Of a stretch of 64,000 nucleotides of DNA, positions 50,549 through 60,682 are shown one piece after another (position 1 is the first letter of the stretch; every line of letters begins with the position of its first letter). Location of the stretch: contig WRPE01000001.1 of NCBI GenBank assembly GCA_009773315.1, positions 62,001-126,000 on the forward strand, in the 5' to 3' direction. The notes beneath the pieces are model-generated. The model was given only the letters and a program-made list of their open reading frames with translations, was not told the DNA's origin and did no database searches. The stretch comes from Syntrophaceae bacterium. Lineage in GTDB: Bacteria > Desulfobacterota > Syntrophia > Syntrophales > Smithellaceae. The position numbers were made by a program, and so were the translations under genes.

Positions 50549-52252
50549 ATGAAGTTGAAAGGCACGCAAATCCTGCTGGAGGTGCTTAAAGAAGAAAATG
50601 TTGACATTATCTTTGGCTATCCGGGCGGGACGGTCCTGGACATTTATGATCAACTATATAAAAGCGACCTCAAACATATTTTAGTGCGTCACGAACAGGG
50701 CGCGGTGCATGCCGCCGACGGCTACGCACGCGCAACCGGTAAGGTCGGTGTCTGTCTGGTAACATCCGGCCCGGGCGCCACCAATACCGTCACCGGCATT
50801 GCCACGGCGAATATGGATTCCATCCCCCTGGTGGTTTTTACCGGACAGGTGCCGACCGGCCTCATCGGAAACGACGCATTTCAGGAATGCGACATTACCG
50901 GCATCACGCGACCCTGCACCAAACACAATTTTCTGGTGCGCAACATCGAAGAGTTGGCCTCGACGATTAAAGAAGCTTTTCATATCGCCCGCTCCGGAAG
51001 ACCGGGACCGGTGCTGGTTGATCTGCCCAAAGACGTTATGGCCACGCAAACCGACTATGATCCGGCCAATGTCAAATTCCGTAATTATGAAGTAGCGCAC
51101 AAACCGGCGCCCAAAAAAATGGCCAAAGTGTTTGATATGCTCCAAGCCGCTAAAAAACCATTAATCATAACCGGCGGCGGCGTCATCCTCGGTAAGGCAT
51201 CTGAAGAATTAACCCACTTATCGCGAAAATACCAGATTCCCGTGACCGGCACACTGATGAGCCTCGGGTCGTTTCCGGGCAGTGATGCCTTGTGGCTGGG
51301 TATGCTGGGCATGCACGGCACGTATTACGCAAATATGGCGGTCAGCCACTGCGATTTCCTGCTGGCCGTGGGCGTCAGGTTCGACGACCGCGTGACCGGC
51401 ACGATTGAAACTTTCGCCGCCAACGCCAAGATTGTCCATATTGATATTGATCCTTCTTCCATTAATAAAAATGTTACCGTTGATCTGCCGATTATCGGTG
51501 ATACCAAAGCGACGCTCAAGGATCTCCTGCGCTTTCTCGAAGAACATCACTATGCACAGGATGCTGCCTCGCGGAAAACGTGGCTTGACGAAATTGACGA
51601 ATGGCGGGAAAGAGTGCCCCTGACTTACTGTCAGAACGGCGAAGTCATCAAACCGCAATACGTTATTGAAACCCTGCATAAACTCACCTGCGGCGATGCC
51701 CTGATCACAACGGAAGTCGGCCAGAATCAAATGTGGACGGCGCAGTTTTTCCAGTTTGATCGTCCCAATTCTTTTATTTCTTCCGGGGGCTTAGGCACCA
51801 TGGGTTTTGGACTGCCCGCGGCTATCGGCGTCAAATGCGCATTCCCCGATAAGCACGTGGTGGATATCGCCGGCGACGGCAGCATCCAGATGAATATTCA
51901 AGAACTGGCGACGGCCGCCCAGTATAATATCGCCGTGAAGATCGTCCTGTTAAATAACGGTTATCTGGGAATGGTGCGTCAGTGGCAGGAATTGTTTTAT
52001 GAAAAACGCTATTCACATACCGATATGACTTACGCGCCGGATTTCGTGAAGCTGGCGGAGGCTTTCGGCATCATCGGCCTGCGCGCGACCAAGCCTTCCG
52101 AAGTGGAAGCTGTGTTGAAGCAAGGACTTTCCGTCAACAAGCCCGTATTGATGGACTTCCGTGTGTCACGAGAGGAATGCGTCTATCCCATGGTGCGTCC
52201 GGGCGAGTCGATCAGCCAGATGACGCTGGGATCGAGAGAAATGATCAATTAA
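50549..52252 (+). CDS. ilvB: Acetolactate synthase large subunit
   Basis: IIFGYPGGTVLDIYDQLY, HEQGAVHAADGYARATGKVGVCLVTSGPGATN. Start MKLKG preceded by GGAGGAG. Confidence 0.96.
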   Translation: MKLKGTQILLEVLKEENVDIIFGYPGGTVLDIYDQLYKSDLKHILVRHEQGAVHAADGYARATGKVGVCLVTSGPGATNTVTGIATANMDSIPLVVFTGQVPTGLIGNDAFQECDITGITRPCTKHNFLVRNIEELASTIKEAFHIARSGRPGPVLVDLPKDVMATQTDYDPANVKFRNYEVAHKPAPKKMAKVFDMLQAAKKPLIITGGGVILGKASEELTHLSRKYQIPVTGTLMSLGSFPGSDALWLGMLGMHGTYYANMAVSHCDFLLAVGVRFDDRVTGTIETFAANAKIVHIDIDPSSINKNVTVDLPIIGDTKATLKDLLRFLEEHHYAQDAASRKTWLDEIDEWRERVPLTYCQNGEVIKPQYVIETLHKLTCGDALITTEVGQNQMWTAQFFQFDRPNSFISSGGLGTMGFGLPAAIGVKCAFPDKHVVDIAGDGSIQMNIQELATAAQYNIAVKIVLLNNGYLGMVRQWQELFYEKRYSHTDMTYAPDFVKLAEAFGIIGLRATKPSEVEAVLKQGLSVNKPVLMDFRVSREECVYPMVRPGESISQMTLGSREMIN

Positions 52253-52279
52253 ATTTAATATATAGAAAGGAAAAAAGAA

Positions 52280-52765
52280 ATGGAAAAAAAGGCGCATGTC
52301 ATTTCAATTCTGGTGCACAATAAACCCGATGTGCTGGCCAGAATTGCCGGCACATTAGGCGGCAAAGGCTATAACATTGACAGCCTTTGCGTGAATACGA
52401 CAACACAAAACGACATATCGAAAATTGTGATGACCACCGCAGGGTCACAAGCGACCATCACCCGGATTGAAAATCAGCTGCAAAGACTGGTTGATGTAAT
52501 TTCCGTCGATGACCTGACCAATGTTGAATCGATTTATCGCGAAATGGTTCTGGTCCGGCTGAATCTGACGGCCCAGAATTCAGAACCGGTAAAAAAGGCT
52601 ATTGACATGAATAAATGGAAAGTAATAGTGTCGGGCGACAAGTATGTTATTGTCGAAATAACGGGAGATAAAACACAAATTGATTTTTCTCTGGCACGCC
52701 TGGAATCGCTCGGCATTACGGATATAACTCGAACAGGCCTTATCGCCTTGAAATTGGAAGATTAA
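52280..52765 (+). CDS. ilvN: Acetolactate synthase small subunit
   Basis: ISILVHNKPDVLARIAGTLGGKGYNIDSLCV (ACT domain). Confidence 0.95.
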   Translation: MEKKAHVISILVHNKPDVLARIAGTLGGKGYNIDSLCVNTTTQNDISKIVMTTAGSQATITRIENQLQRLVDVISVDDLTNVESIYREMVLVRLNLTAQNSEPVKKAIDMNKWKVIVSGDKYVIVEITGDKTQIDFSLARLESLGITDITRTGLIALKLED

Positions 52766-52817
52766 AATTAACATTCAACAATAATAACTGATAGCAACAT
52801 TATAAATAGGGGGGTTT

Positions 52818-53885
52818 ATGGCAAAAATTAATTTCGGTGGTACGATGGAAGATGTGGTGACCTCAGAAGAGTTCACGGTGAAAAAAGCACAGGAAGTTCT
52901 TAAAAAAGAAGTGATCGCGGTGCTGGGTTATGGGGTTCAAGGTCCCGCGCAGGCTTTTAATATGAAAGACAACGGCGTCAACGTCATTATTGGCCAGACC
53001 AAGGAAGATAAAGTATATTGGGATAAGGCCATTGCCGACGGCTGGGTGCCCGGCCAGACGCTTTTCCCGATTGAAGAAGCGGTGGAGAAAGCAACCATCA
53101 TTCAATATCTGGTTTCCGATGCGGCGCAGATGATCCTCTGGCCGAAAGTCAAACCGCACCTGAAAAAAGGCGATGCGCTCTACTTCTCGCACGGCTTTTC
53201 CATCGTTTATAAAGAACAGACCGGTGTCATTCCGCCTGATTTTGTCGATGTGATTCTGGTCGCGCCCAAGGGATCGGGAACCAGCGTCCGCCGTAATTTT
53301 GTTGACGGCAGCGGCATTAACTCCAGCTTTGCTGTTCATCAGGATGCAACCGGCCGCGCGATGGAACGCACGCTGGCTTTGGGTATCGCCATCGGCTCCG
53401 GGTTTTTATTCCCGACCACTTTCCAGATGGAAGTTTACAGTGATCTGACCGGCGAACGCGGTGTTCTCATGGGTGCGCTTGCCGGCATGATGGAGGCGCA
53501 ATACGCCGAACTTAGGCGTCACGGCCACACACCCAGTGAAGCCTTCAACGAGACGGTGGAGGAACTCACGCAGAGCCTGATCCGCCTGGTCGGCGAAAAC
53601 GGGATGGACTGGATGTACGCCAACTGCTCGGCTACCGCGCAACGCGGCGCTCTGGACTGGCGGCACAAATTCCGCAAAGCGGTAGAGCCCGTCTTCGCCG
53701 AACTCTATAATTCCGTCGCTACCGGCAAGGAAACCGAAGTGGTTCTGCGTGTGAACAGCGCGCCGGACTACAAAGAAAAGCTCAACGCCGAGCTCAAGGA
53801 AATGCGCGAATCCGAAATGTGGCAGGCGGGCGTGGCCGTGCGATCGTTGAGACCGGAAAAAAGAAATAAGGGAGATAACCAATGA
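52818..53885 (+). CDS. ilvC: Ketol-acid reductoisomerase
   Basis: [56 protein letters not shown]. Confidence 0.95.
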   Translation: MAKINFGGTMEDVVTSEEFTVKKAQEVLKKEVIAVLGYGVQGPAQAFNMKDNGVNVIIGQTKEDKVYWDKAIADGWVPGQTLFPIEEAVEKATIIQYLVSDAAQMILWPKVKPHLKKGDALYFSHGFSIVYKEQTGVIPPDFVDVILVAPKGSGTSVRRNFVDGSGINSSFAVHQDATGRAMERTLALGIAIGSGFLFPTTFQMEVYSDLTGERGVLMGALAGMMEAQYAELRRHGHTPSEAFNETVEELTQSLIRLVGENGMDWMYANCSATAQRGALDWRHKFRKAVEPVFAELYNSVATGKETEVVLRVNSAPDYKEKLNAELKEMRESEMWQAGVAVRSLRPEKRNKGDNQ

Positions 53886-55543
53886 GAAGCGATCTCATGA
53901 AAAAAGGACTGGAGCGGGCGCCACACCGGTCGCTCTTTAAAGCCATGGGTTATACTGATGAAGAAATTGCGCGCCCGTTGATCGGCGTGGTTAATTCCGC
54001 CAATGAAATTATACCCGGGCATATCCATCTGGACTTAATTACCCAGGATGTTAAGGCGGGAATCCGCATGACGGGCGGCACGCCGGTGGAATTTCCGGTC
54101 ATCGGTGTTTGCGACGGCATTGCCATGGGGCACGCGGGTATGAAATATTCACTCGCCAGCCGCGAGCTGATCGCCGATTCCATTGAAATCATGGCCATGG
54201 CCCACCCGTTTGACGCGCTCGTTTTCATTCCCAATTGCGATAAAATTATTCCCGGCATGCTGATGGCGGCGCTCAGACTCAACATTCCCTGCATTTTCAT
54301 CAGCGGCGGACCGATGCTCGCGGGGAAGCTTCATGGCAAAGCCGTTGACCTCATCTCGGTGTTTGAAGGCGTCGGCGCGGTGAAAGCCAAAAAGATGACA
54401 GTCTCTGACTTGCAACAACTTGAAGACTGCGCTTGTCCCGGCTGCGGGTCCTGCTCCGGCATGTTCACCGCCAACTCTATGAACTGCGTTACCGAAGCGC
54501 TGGGGCTCGGGCTTCCCGGACACGGCACGATTCCGGCCATACTTGCCGCGCGTCATCGCCTGGCTAAATACGCGGGCATGAAAATTATGGATTTGTTTAA
54601 AAAGGGCGTCAAGCCACGCGATATTGCGACGCTCGCTGCGTTTAAAAACGCCATAGCTGTCGATATGGCGCTGGGTTGTTCCACCAATACCGTCTTGCAC
54701 ATTCCGGCCATTGCTCATGAAGCGGGCATCAGGCTTGGTTTAGATCTCTTCAATAAAATCAGCGAGAAAACACCGAACATTTGCAAATTGAGTCCGGCCG
54801 GTCATCACCATATCGAAGATCTGGATTCGGCGGGCGGCATTCAAGCGGTGATGAAGACGATCAGCCCGTTGGGCGTCATTGATGAAAAGGCAATGACCGT
54901 ATCGGGAAAAACAGCAGGGGCAAATTTTAAAAGCGCCCGCGTTTTGAATAATGATGTCATTCGGCCCTTAAACAATCCGTATTCCAAACAAGGCGGTATT
55001 GCTATTTTGCGCGGCAACCTCGCACCGGACGGCGGCGTGGTGAAACAATCCGCGGTGGCTCAAGCCATGCAGATAAACGAAGGCAAGGCCCGCGTGTTCG
55101 ATTGCGAAGACGACGCTATCGCGGCGATCTTAGGTGGAAAGATTAAAGGCGGTGACATTGTGGTTATCCGCTATGAAGGTCCCAAGGGCGGCCCGGGTAT
55201 GCGCGAGATGCTTTCGCCCACCTCGGCGATTGTCGGCATGGGTTTGGATAAGACCGTTGCGTTGCTCACCGACGGACGTTTCAGCGGCGGCACCCAGGGC
55301 GCGGCTATCGGCCATATCTCGCCGGAGGCGGCGGAAGGCGGTCCGATTGCGCTGGTTAAGGAAGGTGATATCATTGCCATTGATATTCCGGCCAAAAAGC
55401 TGAATTTGAAAGTCAGTGAAGCAGAACTTGATAAACGCAGAAAAGCCTTAAAACCTCGTCAACCCGCCATTACCAGCGGCTATCTGGCACGCTACGCGAA
55501 AATGGTCACATCCGCCTCGACGGGAGCGGTGTTTAAAGATTAA
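53882..55543 (+). CDS. ilvD: Dihydroxy-acid dehydratase
   Basis: [69 protein letters not shown] overlap with ilvC. Confidence 0.97.
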   Translation: MRSDLMKKGLERAPHRSLFKAMGYTDEEIARPLIGVVNSANEIIPGHIHLDLITQDVKAGIRMTGGTPVEFPVIGVCDGIAMGHAGMKYSLASRELIADSIEIMAMAHPFDALVFIPNCDKIIPGMLMAALRLNIPCIFISGGPMLAGKLHGKAVDLISVFEGVGAVKAKKMTVSDLQQLEDCACPGCGSCSGMFTANSMNCVTEALGLGLPGHGTIPAILAARHRLAKYAGMKIMDLFKKGVKPRDIATLAAFKNAIAVDMALGCSTNTVLHIPAIAHEAGIRLGLDLFNKISEKTPNICKLSPAGHHHIEDLDSAGGIQAVMKTISPLGVIDEKAMTVSGKTAGANFKSARVLNNDVIRPLNNPYSKQGGIAILRGNLAPDGGVVKQSAVAQAMQINEGKARVFDCEDDAIAAILGGKIKGGDIVVIRYEGPKGGPGMREMLSPTSAIVGMGLDKTVALLTDGRFSGGTQGAAIGHISPEAAEGGPIALVKEGDIIAIDIPAKKLNLKVSEAELDKRRKALKPRQPAITSGYLARYAKMVTSASTGAVFKD

Positions 55544-55587
55544 CCCGATTCCAAATAAAAAAATCATATCCCGCATCAAAATCAAAA

Positions 55588-55620
55588 TCGTAGAGACAGG
55601 TTTAAGACCTGTCTCTACGA
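55588..55620. repeat. Perfect inverted repeat TCGTAGAGACAGGT-TTAAG-ACCTGTCTCTACGA
   Basis: 14-bp perfect stem, no T-tract. Confidence 0.7.
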
Positions 55621-55639
55621 TACCGGTACCTGAAAATTA

Positions 55640-56803
55640 TCAGTTCCACTCCGCGATCATAAATCCCGCGCTGATCCGGTTGATGCTTTTGTTATAATCC
55701 ATCAGGCCCTCCCCGTAGCCGTTAAAATACTGGACGTACAGGCTAAACTTATCGCTGAGGTATTTATCTATCCAGGCTTGGGAAATCAGCCGCCCCAGCA
55801 GCATCCTGCCTAAAGTAGAAGGCGGAATGCTCCAGTCCAACTGGACGGCGCCCAGATTATCCCGTCGGAAGTTATTACGCAGCATCATTGCAAAGCGCAT
55901 GTCTTTCCAGTAGAATGTTGTCCAGAGTTCGCCATATCCCATATAGCGGGTCAGATCGGGATTGTCATCACTGTCTTCATTATCCGGCAAACGATACCAG
56001 GTTTTCAACTGCAATCCGAAATTATTTCTTTCCAGGCCAATATTGGCCACAATGCGGTTCCAGCTGCGGGAAAGCGGCCTCGAACGGCCGTTGGATTGAT
56101 GGTTGAATCCGACATTGATAAAGCGTCCCTTGAAGCCGAGTAGTTCATAATCCGTTCGGAAGTTGATGAGTAATTCCGGCTCATAATTTATATCCCGGAA
56201 AGGCGCAGAGAACGCAGAATTATAAAGCTGCCAGAAGGACAGCTGTGAGTAGGCCACCCAGACATCCAGACCTTTCAACACTTTCATCTTGTCATAGACA
56301 CCCTGAAGCGGTTCCTGCAGAACATCCTCCCAGATTTTTGCCTTGAAACTGAGCTGGAACTTGGCTTCATTGAACTGCGCTTTAGCCGCAGGATCATTTT
56401 CCAAATTTGTTTCATCATTTGGTGACGAATTGTAGGCCACCGGCAAAAAATAATTCACGCGATGAGGTCGGAGAACAAAAGAATGCCGGCGGTTGGCGGA
56501 ATTTAAATCCCAGTTTTTTTCCATAACGGAACGTTTATCCGGTTCTGAAGAAACTTCTTTGGCCAAAGGCATTGTTGCCGTTGCTGCCTTGGCAACTTCC
56601 GGCACTGGATTCTTTCTTCCCGCAAGCGTATCGAAGCATTGCAATCGCGCCGTATTATTTTCAATTTTGGAACAATCGGCCAGGCGATCATTCATTTCAG
56701 CGGCAGCAGAAGGCCCCGGGAAGAAGACCGGCCCTAGTACCAGAAAAAATATGCCGCAGAGAAGCCATTTACTGAATTGACATCTTTTAAAAAAGATCAT
56801 CAT
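55640..56803 (-). CDS. pldA: Outer membrane phospholipase A
   Basis: NVGFNHQSNGRSRPLSRSWNRIVAN; YFNGYGEGLMDYNKSINRISAGFMI; N-terminal signal peptide. Confidence 0.88.
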   Translation of the reverse strand: MMIFFKRCQFSKWLLCGIFFLVLGPVFFPGPSAAAEMNDRLADCSKIENNTARLQCFDTLAGRKNPVPEVAKAATATMPLAKEVSSEPDKRSVMEKNWDLNSANRRHSFVLRPHRVNYFLPVAYNSSPNDETNLENDPAAKAQFNEAKFQLSFKAKIWEDVLQEPLQGVYDKMKVLKGLDVWVAYSQLSFWQLYNSAFSAPFRDINYEPELLINFRTDYELLGFKGRFINVGFNHQSNGRSRPLSRSWNRIVANIGLERNNFGLQLKTWYRLPDNEDSDDNPDLTRYMGYGELWTTFYWKDMRFAMMLRNNFRRDNLGAVQLDWSIPPSTLGRMLLGRLISQAWIDKYLSDKFSLYVQYFNGYGEGLMDYNKSINRISAGFMIAEWN

Positions 56804-56987
56804 TTTATCCTCCCTTGAAGAGCTAATCGTTTTTTGTGCCGAGGCAAAGCCGACAAAAAACATTGGTAATTTGACATTGAATCCACCTGATAATTCTGAT
56901 AGCGTTATGATCAGTATTTAAGCAGATGATATTGGATAAAGCAACAAGCTTATATCTCCTTGTAATCAGATCATAAAGGATTTATTC

Positions 56988-58886
56988 ATGAGAAAGTATA
57001 TCAGTATCATCATCCTGTTTTTTATTGTCTGGAACCTCGGCGGCTGCGCGCTCGTCAAACTGCGGGAAGATGTCCAGTTTTCTAGAGATTCCTGCCTGCT
57101 GATTGGTGAAATCGTCCGTATTTCTCCCCTGAAAAACCCAATTGTTGTCGTCGCTTATCGTAATCAGAACGGTGTTGTAACGATTGCCGATTACACGGTA
57201 TTATCCGGGTCGGGACAATATGAAATGTTGGTTCAGGAGGGAAATTATGAAATTTTTGCCTTTGAGGACAAAAACGGAGATCTCTCTTATAATCAGGACG
57301 AATGGTCGGGCTATTACGGAAAACCCGATTCAGTGAAAACACAGGTGGGCGGCGTTGTCTTCGGGCTGGATATCATCCTGACGCCAAAAACAAAAAAACC
57401 CGCTTCATCCTTTGCCAATATGCTGGTTCAATTTTCCGCTGGAAAAAGAAAACCATCGACTTCAGCCGGAACTTTGGCAAATCTCGATGATCCGGTATTT
57501 TCCGCCGAAAATGGACTGAGTGGTTTCTGGACGCCATTGGAATTTTTTAAACAGATAGGCTGCAATATATTTTTTATAGAACCTTATGACTCCAAAAAGA
57601 CGCCGATTCTTTTTGTTCACGGTGCTGCGGGCTCACCTCAGGATTGGCGTTATTTTATCAATCATATTGACCGTTCGCGTTATCAGCCCTGGATTTTCTA
57701 CTATCCGTCCGGCGCCCGTCTGGACACAACATCTTTCCTGCTTCGGACAAAGCTTTATGACCTGTACAGGAAATATCAATTTGAATCTTTGTATGTTGTC
57801 GCGCACAGCATGGGAGGGCTGGTATCCCGTTCCGCCCTTATCGCCAAGGAGGATAACTACCACGATGCCATACAGCTTTTTGTTTCGATTTCAACACCCT
57901 GGGGCGGGGAGCAGCGGGCGAAAACAGGTGTGAAACAATCACCCGCGGTTATTCCCAGCTGGAAGGATGTGGAACCGGACAGCGAATACATTAAACGGGT
58001 GCTGGGCACGAAACTGGACCCCTCAATACGTTACTACTTGTTTTTCGGGCATAAGGGAGGCGGCAGCCTGTTTCGGCAAAATAATGATAATACGGTCACT
58101 TTGGAAAGCATGCTGGATTTAAGAGCTCAGGCCGATGCCCTTAAAACGACCGGACTTAACGAAGACCATGTCAGTATTCTTTCCAGTCCGGAAATGATGT
58201 CCCAATTTAAATCAGTCTTAGCCGGCACGGAAGCCAATAAAGATAAAACATATGTTCGTTCCAAAGGATACCTGCGTGTTGGACATGCTTTTGATCCGCT
58301 CAACACAAAAATTCCTTCGCAGATGGCTCTTGTGCTGGCTCCTACCGGAACGGATGAAAAGGAAACACAGCTCAAAATTGATCCTTTTCTGCCCGAGCAG
58401 GAAACGGGGGCTATTGTACCTAAAAAATATGATGTCAGTCTGTGCGCTTTGGGTTTTAAAACCGAACCGGATAAAATAACACTGGATATAAAACCGGGGA
58501 AAATAGAGGAAGCAAAATTTGTTTTAAAACCGCAGGGAATGGTTGCCGGTTATATGACGGCGGCGACATCTGCCGATGACAGTTTCTGGGGCTTTTTCAA
58601 AGACTTGCCGGAGCACGTGAAAATCCGCGCTATTAAATTAACCGGTCCGGGGATCTCCCGGTCGCTTGCGCCCAACGACAAGATGAGTGACAGAGAAGCG
58701 CTGACCACCTTTCTTGCTTCCCGGGATTATGCGTTTAAGAATTCTTTTGCTTTCTTTGATCTTCCGGCGGGTGATTATGATGTAACAATTGAAGCCGACG
58801 GTTGCGAGACATTTTCGACAAAAATTAAAGCGCAACCCGGCGAATTCATTCCGCCACCGTTGTTCCGCCTGATTTTGAAGAAATAG
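56988..58886 (+). CDS. Alpha/beta hydrolase (lipase-like) lipoprotein
   Basis: Lipobox NLGGCA; ILFVHGAAGSPQDWRYF; VVAHSMGGLVSRSAL nucleophile elbow. Confidence 0.8.
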   Translation: MRKYISIIILFFIVWNLGGCALVKLREDVQFSRDSCLLIGEIVRISPLKNPIVVVAYRNQNGVVTIADYTVLSGSGQYEMLVQEGNYEIFAFEDKNGDLSYNQDEWSGYYGKPDSVKTQVGGVVFGLDIILTPKTKKPASSFANMLVQFSAGKRKPSTSAGTLANLDDPVFSAENGLSGFWTPLEFFKQIGCNIFFIEPYDSKKTPILFVHGAAGSPQDWRYFINHIDRSRYQPWIFYYPSGARLDTTSFLLRTKLYDLYRKYQFESLYVVAHSMGGLVSRSALIAKEDNYHDAIQLFVSISTPWGGEQRAKTGVKQSPAVIPSWKDVEPDSEYIKRVLGTKLDPSIRYYLFFGHKGGGSLFRQNNDNTVTLESMLDLRAQADALKTTGLNEDHVSILSSPEMMSQFKSVLAGTEANKDKTYVRSKGYLRVGHAFDPLNTKIPSQMALVLAPTGTDEKETQLKIDPFLPEQETGAIVPKKYDVSLCALGFKTEPDKITLDIKPGKIEEAKFVLKPQGMVAGYMTAATSADDSFWGFFKDLPEHVKIRAIKLTGPGISRSLAPNDKMSDREALTTFLASRDYAFKNSFAFFDLPAGDYDVTIEADGCETFSTKIKAQPGEFIPPPLFRLILKK

Positions 58887-58894
58887 AGGAAATA

Positions 58895-59070
58895 ATCAGA
58901 AGATAGAATATAGAAGTCAGAATGAGAGAATCGGCGAAGACATTCGCGGATTTGGTGGTGCTGCAAAGCCCTCTGTGCAAAAGGTTCACCTTGGTAGCGG
59001 TCAGCAAGTTACTTGCGGCTTATTCGCATGCTATGCTGGCTTCTGACTCCTGACTTCTGTCTGCAGCATT
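58895..59070. repeat. Intergenic element bounded by inverted AGAAGTCAG(A/G)A-type repeats
   Basis: AGAAGATAGAATATAGAAGTCAGAATGAG ... GCTTCTGACTCCTGACTTCTGTC; similar element at about 10985-11150. Confidence 0.5.
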
Positions 59071-59815
59071 TTTTTCTTTCCGTCAGAATCCGGCGCACGC
59101 GGTTGAGTTCCTGCTCGTTATCCACTTCCACTGAATCGTGCGGCGTGACGACGCACTTGATTTTGTAACCATATTCCAGCGCGCGCAATTGTTCCAAGGC
59201 TTCGAACTTTTCGAGTTTTCCTTCCGGTAGTTGAGTAAACGTGTCCAGGAAATCCCGGCGATAAGCGTAAATGCCATGATGCTTGTAATAATCGGCTTTG
59301 AGCTTCTTATCGCGCACGTACGGAATCGTCGCCCGCGAAAAATAAAGAGCGAAGTTCTGATGATCGAGAACAACTTTGACGGCGTGCGGATGCGTGATTT
59401 CTTCATCCAAGATAATCTTGTAAATCAATGTGGACATAACGACTATGGGATCATTGATTAAAGGCTGGATCACTTCATCAACCTGCGCCGGCTCAAAAAT
59501 CGGCTGATCGCCCTGAATGTTGACGACGACGGCCTCAGCAGAGAGATTCAGAGATTTTACTGCTTCTGAGATTCTGTCTGTGCCGGAGCGGTGCGTTCGC
59601 GCAGTCATAATGGCATTGCCGCCGAATTTTTTTACCGCGTCATATATTCTTTGATCGTCGGTAGCTACCGCCACATAAGGCACGGCTTGCGCTTGAGCGA
59701 CCCTCTCATAAACGTGCTGAATCATCGGCTTGCCTAAAAGATCGGCCAGGGGCTTTCCCGGAAAACGGCTGGATTCATAGCGCGAGGGAATGATGCAAAC
59801 AATATCTCGTTTCAT
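59009..59815 (-). CDS. kdsB: 3-deoxy-manno-octulosonate cytidylyltransferase
   Basis: CIIPSRYESSRFPGKPLADLLGKPMIQHVYERV; VVNIQGDQPIFEP. Confidence 0.95.
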   Translation of the reverse strand: MKRDIVCIIPSRYESSRFPGKPLADLLGKPMIQHVYERVAQAQAVPYVAVATDDQRIYDAVKKFGGNAIMTARTHRSGTDRISEAVKSLNLSAEAVVVNIQGDQPIFEPAQVDEVIQPLINDPIVVMSTLIYKIILDEEITHPHAVKVVLDHQNFALYFSRATIPYVRDKKLKADYYKHHGIYAYRRDFLDTFTQLPEGKLEKFEALEQLRALEYGYKIKCVVTPHDSVEVDNEQELNRVRRILTERKKCCRQKSGVRSQHSMRISRK

Positions 59816-59915
59816 TCTATCTCCATAGGGTTAATCACGGGTATGAAACTCCAAAGCATGCTGCGCGGCATTACGCCCTCCGCTTTGCGGGATTGTTCGA
59901 CTTACAAATTTCAAT

Positions 59916-60371
59916 TCACTTCGTTTTTGAAATTTGAGTCTCACAATAAAGATCGGCCAGCAAAAGAACGCTGCCCAGCTTTCCGGCCTTTTTCAGATAC
60001 GACGCGTCTGCGGTTAAAAGCGTTCCTTTTCGTTCCAGAGCAACTGCATGATAAACGGCATCATAGAACGTCACCCTGCATTGGTTCATGATCGCCAGAG
60101 TGCGCCCTGCAATCTTTGCTGTGACGGGCGACTCTTCAATCCGATACTCGATAAGCATCCCTAAGAAATCAGAGGCCTTTTCGGGGATATCTCTCCCGAC
60201 AATATTGCCGACCTCATAAATCCAGAGGGACGGAAGCAAAAGGTCGCATTGCCCCTTCGTCCAGTTCTCGAGCAGCGCAAGCGCCGCCTCGCGGTCTGCT
60301 TCTTTGGGGGTATCAAAAACCCATTTGAGAATCACGGATGCATCCGGAACATAGAGGCGGGAAGATGTCAT
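59916..60371 (-). CDS. PIN domain protein (VapC-like toxin)
   Basis: VPDASVILKWVFD...PSLWIYEVGNIV...VTFYDAVYHAVALERKGTLLTADASYLKKA: conserved acidic PIN residues. Confidence 0.85.
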   Translation of the reverse strand: MTSSRLYVPDASVILKWVFDTPKEADREAALALLENWTKGQCDLLLPSLWIYEVGNIVGRDIPEKASDFLGMLIEYRIEESPVTAKIAGRTLAIMNQCRVTFYDAVYHAVALERKGTLLTADASYLKKAGKLGSVLLLADLYCETQISKTK

Positions 60372-60372
60372 T

Positions 60373-60612
60373 TCAGTTCCTTTGCCTGTCTGCAGCTAAC
60401 CGAGAGAGCAGTTTTTTGCCTGATGCCTTAGGTGCCTGTGACCGAAGGTTAAGAAGGCGATCCGTAATGTTTTTTCGACGGTGCAGGGCCAGTTCATGGA
60501 CAATCGCCTGAGTCACAACCTTGCTTCTTTGCCCGGCGGGCACAAGCTTTTCCAATTCGCAGGCAACGTCGTTATCAATCATGAAATTCAGCTTCCGGGA
60601 ATTATGTGCCAT
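60373..60612 (-). CDS. Ribbon-helix-helix-like antitoxin
   Basis: MAHNSRKLNFMIDNDVACELEKLVPAGQRSKVVTQAIVHEL; start 60612 with GGAGG upstream; 1-nt gap to the PIN gene. Confidence 0.75.
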   Translation of the reverse strand: MAHNSRKLNFMIDNDVACELEKLVPAGQRSKVVTQAIVHELALHRRKNITDRLLNLRSQAPKASGKKLLSRLAADRQRN

Positions 60613-60634
60613 AAATATACCTCCATCATATAGG

Positions 60635-60658
60635 TTACATTTGTAAGTATATATTATA
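60635..60658 (-). promoter_or_regulatory. Candidate TA promoter (-10 TATAAT) and palindromic operator TTACAAATGTAA
   Basis: TTACATTTGTAA at 60635-60646 and ATTATA at 60653-60658, just upstream of the antitoxin. Confidence 0.5.
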
Positions 60659-60682
60659 GCGTCAATGCAGTCAAATCTCTTT

